Assembly: GCA_023301405.1 (NCBI GenBank)
Contig: JALZUX010000451.1
Location: 1-6,706, forward strand
From: Granulosicoccaceae bacterium
GTDB taxonomy: Bacteria > Pseudomonadota > Gammaproteobacteria > Granulosicoccales > Granulosicoccaceae
Reading direction: 5' to 3'
DNA length: 6,706 nt
A program made the position numbers and the translations under genes. The notes beneath the pieces were generated by a model. It was not told the origin of the DNA and ran no database searches. It saw nothing but the letters and a program-made list of their open reading frames with translations. Below are positions 6,157-6,706 of this stretch, piece by piece. Each line of letters starts with the position of its first letter. Position 1 is the first letter of the stretch.

Positions 6157-6706
6157 ATGGGTTTTAAAAACCTTGGCATCACCGGCCTACTGGCAACCAT
6201 GTCGCTACTGCAGTCAGGCATAGTACACAGTCAGTCCTGCATTACTGTCGGGGCCAGCCGACTGGAAGCAGCAAATAAAACCGTAGAGCAATGTGGAACA
6301 ACCGCGAACGATTGTGACCAATACCAGGGAAAATGGTACTGCTCAAGCGATAACCTGAACAGCATTGGCATTGTCAACTGGCTGCAGCAATCAGCTAACA
6401 TTAACGAATCAATAAGGACCCCCGCTACCTCACAGGCTTCGACTTGCGTTGACTCGGACGGCGATGGCTGGGGCTGGAATGGTGTTGCCTCGTGCAAAAC
6501 AAGTCAAGATCAACCCAACCTTAATCAACAACTCGCCTGTGTTGACCATGACGGTGATGGCTGGGGCTGGAATGGTGTCGCCTCGTGCAAAACAGGCCAA
6601 GACCAACCCAACCTTAATCAACAGCTCGCCTGTGTTGACTCTGATGGTGATGGCTGGGGCTGGGACGGCAACGGGTCATGTGAAACTTTATCGACTTCCA
6701 ACCCCT
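6157..6706 (+). CDS. Exported protein with DxDGDGWGW repeats, 5' part
   Basis: The frame starts at a well-supported ATG and runs off the right edge; 183 residues are visible. Residues 1-25 look like a Sec signal peptide (MGFKN, then a hydrophobic stretch), with likely cleavage after VHS, so the product is periplasmic, surface-bound or secreted. Residues 26-95 form a small domain with four Cys (28, 46, 53, 62), probably disulfide-bonded and not recognised. From residue 97 come three repeats of 31 residues: C-V-D-x-D-G-D-G-W-G-W-(N/D)-G-x-x-S-C, followed in the first two by a Q/N-rich linker (DQPNLNQQLA). The DxDGDG loop is typical of calcium binding, and the flanking Cys pair probably closes each loop. 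Such repeats occur near catalytic domains of secreted enzymes in marine polysaccharide degraders. The catalytic part, if any, lies beyond the window, so substrate and class are unknown. Confidence 0.85.
   Translation, partial: MGFKNLGITGLLATMSLLQSGIVHSQSCITVGASRLEAANKTVEQCGTTANDCDQYQGKWYCSSDNLNSIGIVNWLQQSANINESIRTPATSQASTCVDSDGDGWGWNGVASCKTSQDQPNLNQQLACVDHDGDGWGWNGVASCKTGQDQPNLNQQLACVDSDGDGWGWDGNGSCETLSTSNP
6445..6706 (+). repeat. 93-bp tandem coding repeats (two full, one partial)
   Basis: Units begin at 6445, 6538 and 6631, exactly 93 bases apart, so the frame is kept. Units 1 and 2 differ at about 10 of 93 positions, and most changes are silent. The amino-acid changes are Ser to His after CVD and Ser to Gly in the linker. 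Unit 3 matches up to GDGWGW and then diverges (DGNGSCETLSTSNP), as expected for the end of an array. The near identity points to recent duplication or ongoing conversion. Confidence 0.93.

Noticed and set aside
6231..6621. Minus-strand open frames opposite the exported protein, repetitive in sequence
   Set aside because: They mirror the DNA repeats of the plus-strand gene, which has a signal peptide, a strong ribosome binding site and a known repeat motif.

Overview
The window reads as chromosomal DNA of a heterotrophic proteobacterium, most likely a marine or polysaccharide-degrading gammaproteobacterium. The reasons are a SirB1-family protein, a hybrid sensor kinase with the SHDIRQPL H-box common in Proteobacteria, and a secreted protein carrying Cys-bounded DxDGDGWGW repeats, which I associate with Saccharophagus/Cellvibrio-like carbohydrate degraders. 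This assignment is inference from family resemblance. Base composition looks moderate, and every gene I can support lies on the + strand.

Layout. Positions 1-1121 hold the 3' part of a hybrid histidine kinase (HisKA, HATPase, receiver). A 315-base gap with a possible promoter and a small palindrome follows. Positions 1437-2921 encode a complete NAD(P)-type aldehyde dehydrogenase. A 387-base gap contains a GC-rich inverted repeat and no convincing gene. Positions 3309-4154 encode a TatD-type metal-dependent hydrolase. A 218-base gap carries what looks like a decayed piece of a receiver domain (about 4206-4358). Positions 4385-4969 encode a probable M15-type peptidase lipoprotein, and 5087-5767 a SirB1/transglutaminase-core-2 protein. 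The reading frame of the SirB1 protein is open back to the stop codon of the peptidase gene. A 389-base gap then contains an unusual cluster: a perfect 9-bp inverted repeat, an A8 tract and a perfect 17-bp tandem duplication with a degenerate third copy. From 6157 to the right edge runs the start of an exported, cysteine-rich, repeat-bearing protein with a strong ribosome binding site.

Working together. The gaps are mostly over 100 bases and the functions are unrelated, so these look like separate transcription units. The exception may be the M15 peptidase/SirB1 pair. I see no phage genes, insertion sequence, tRNA, rRNA or CRISPR array. I do not see a clearly new multi-gene system. The points most worth a second look are the start of the SirB1 gene, the receiver-domain remnant, the repeat-rich upstream region of the exported protein, its tandem 93-bp repeats, and the Bacteroidetes-like character of the TatD protein.
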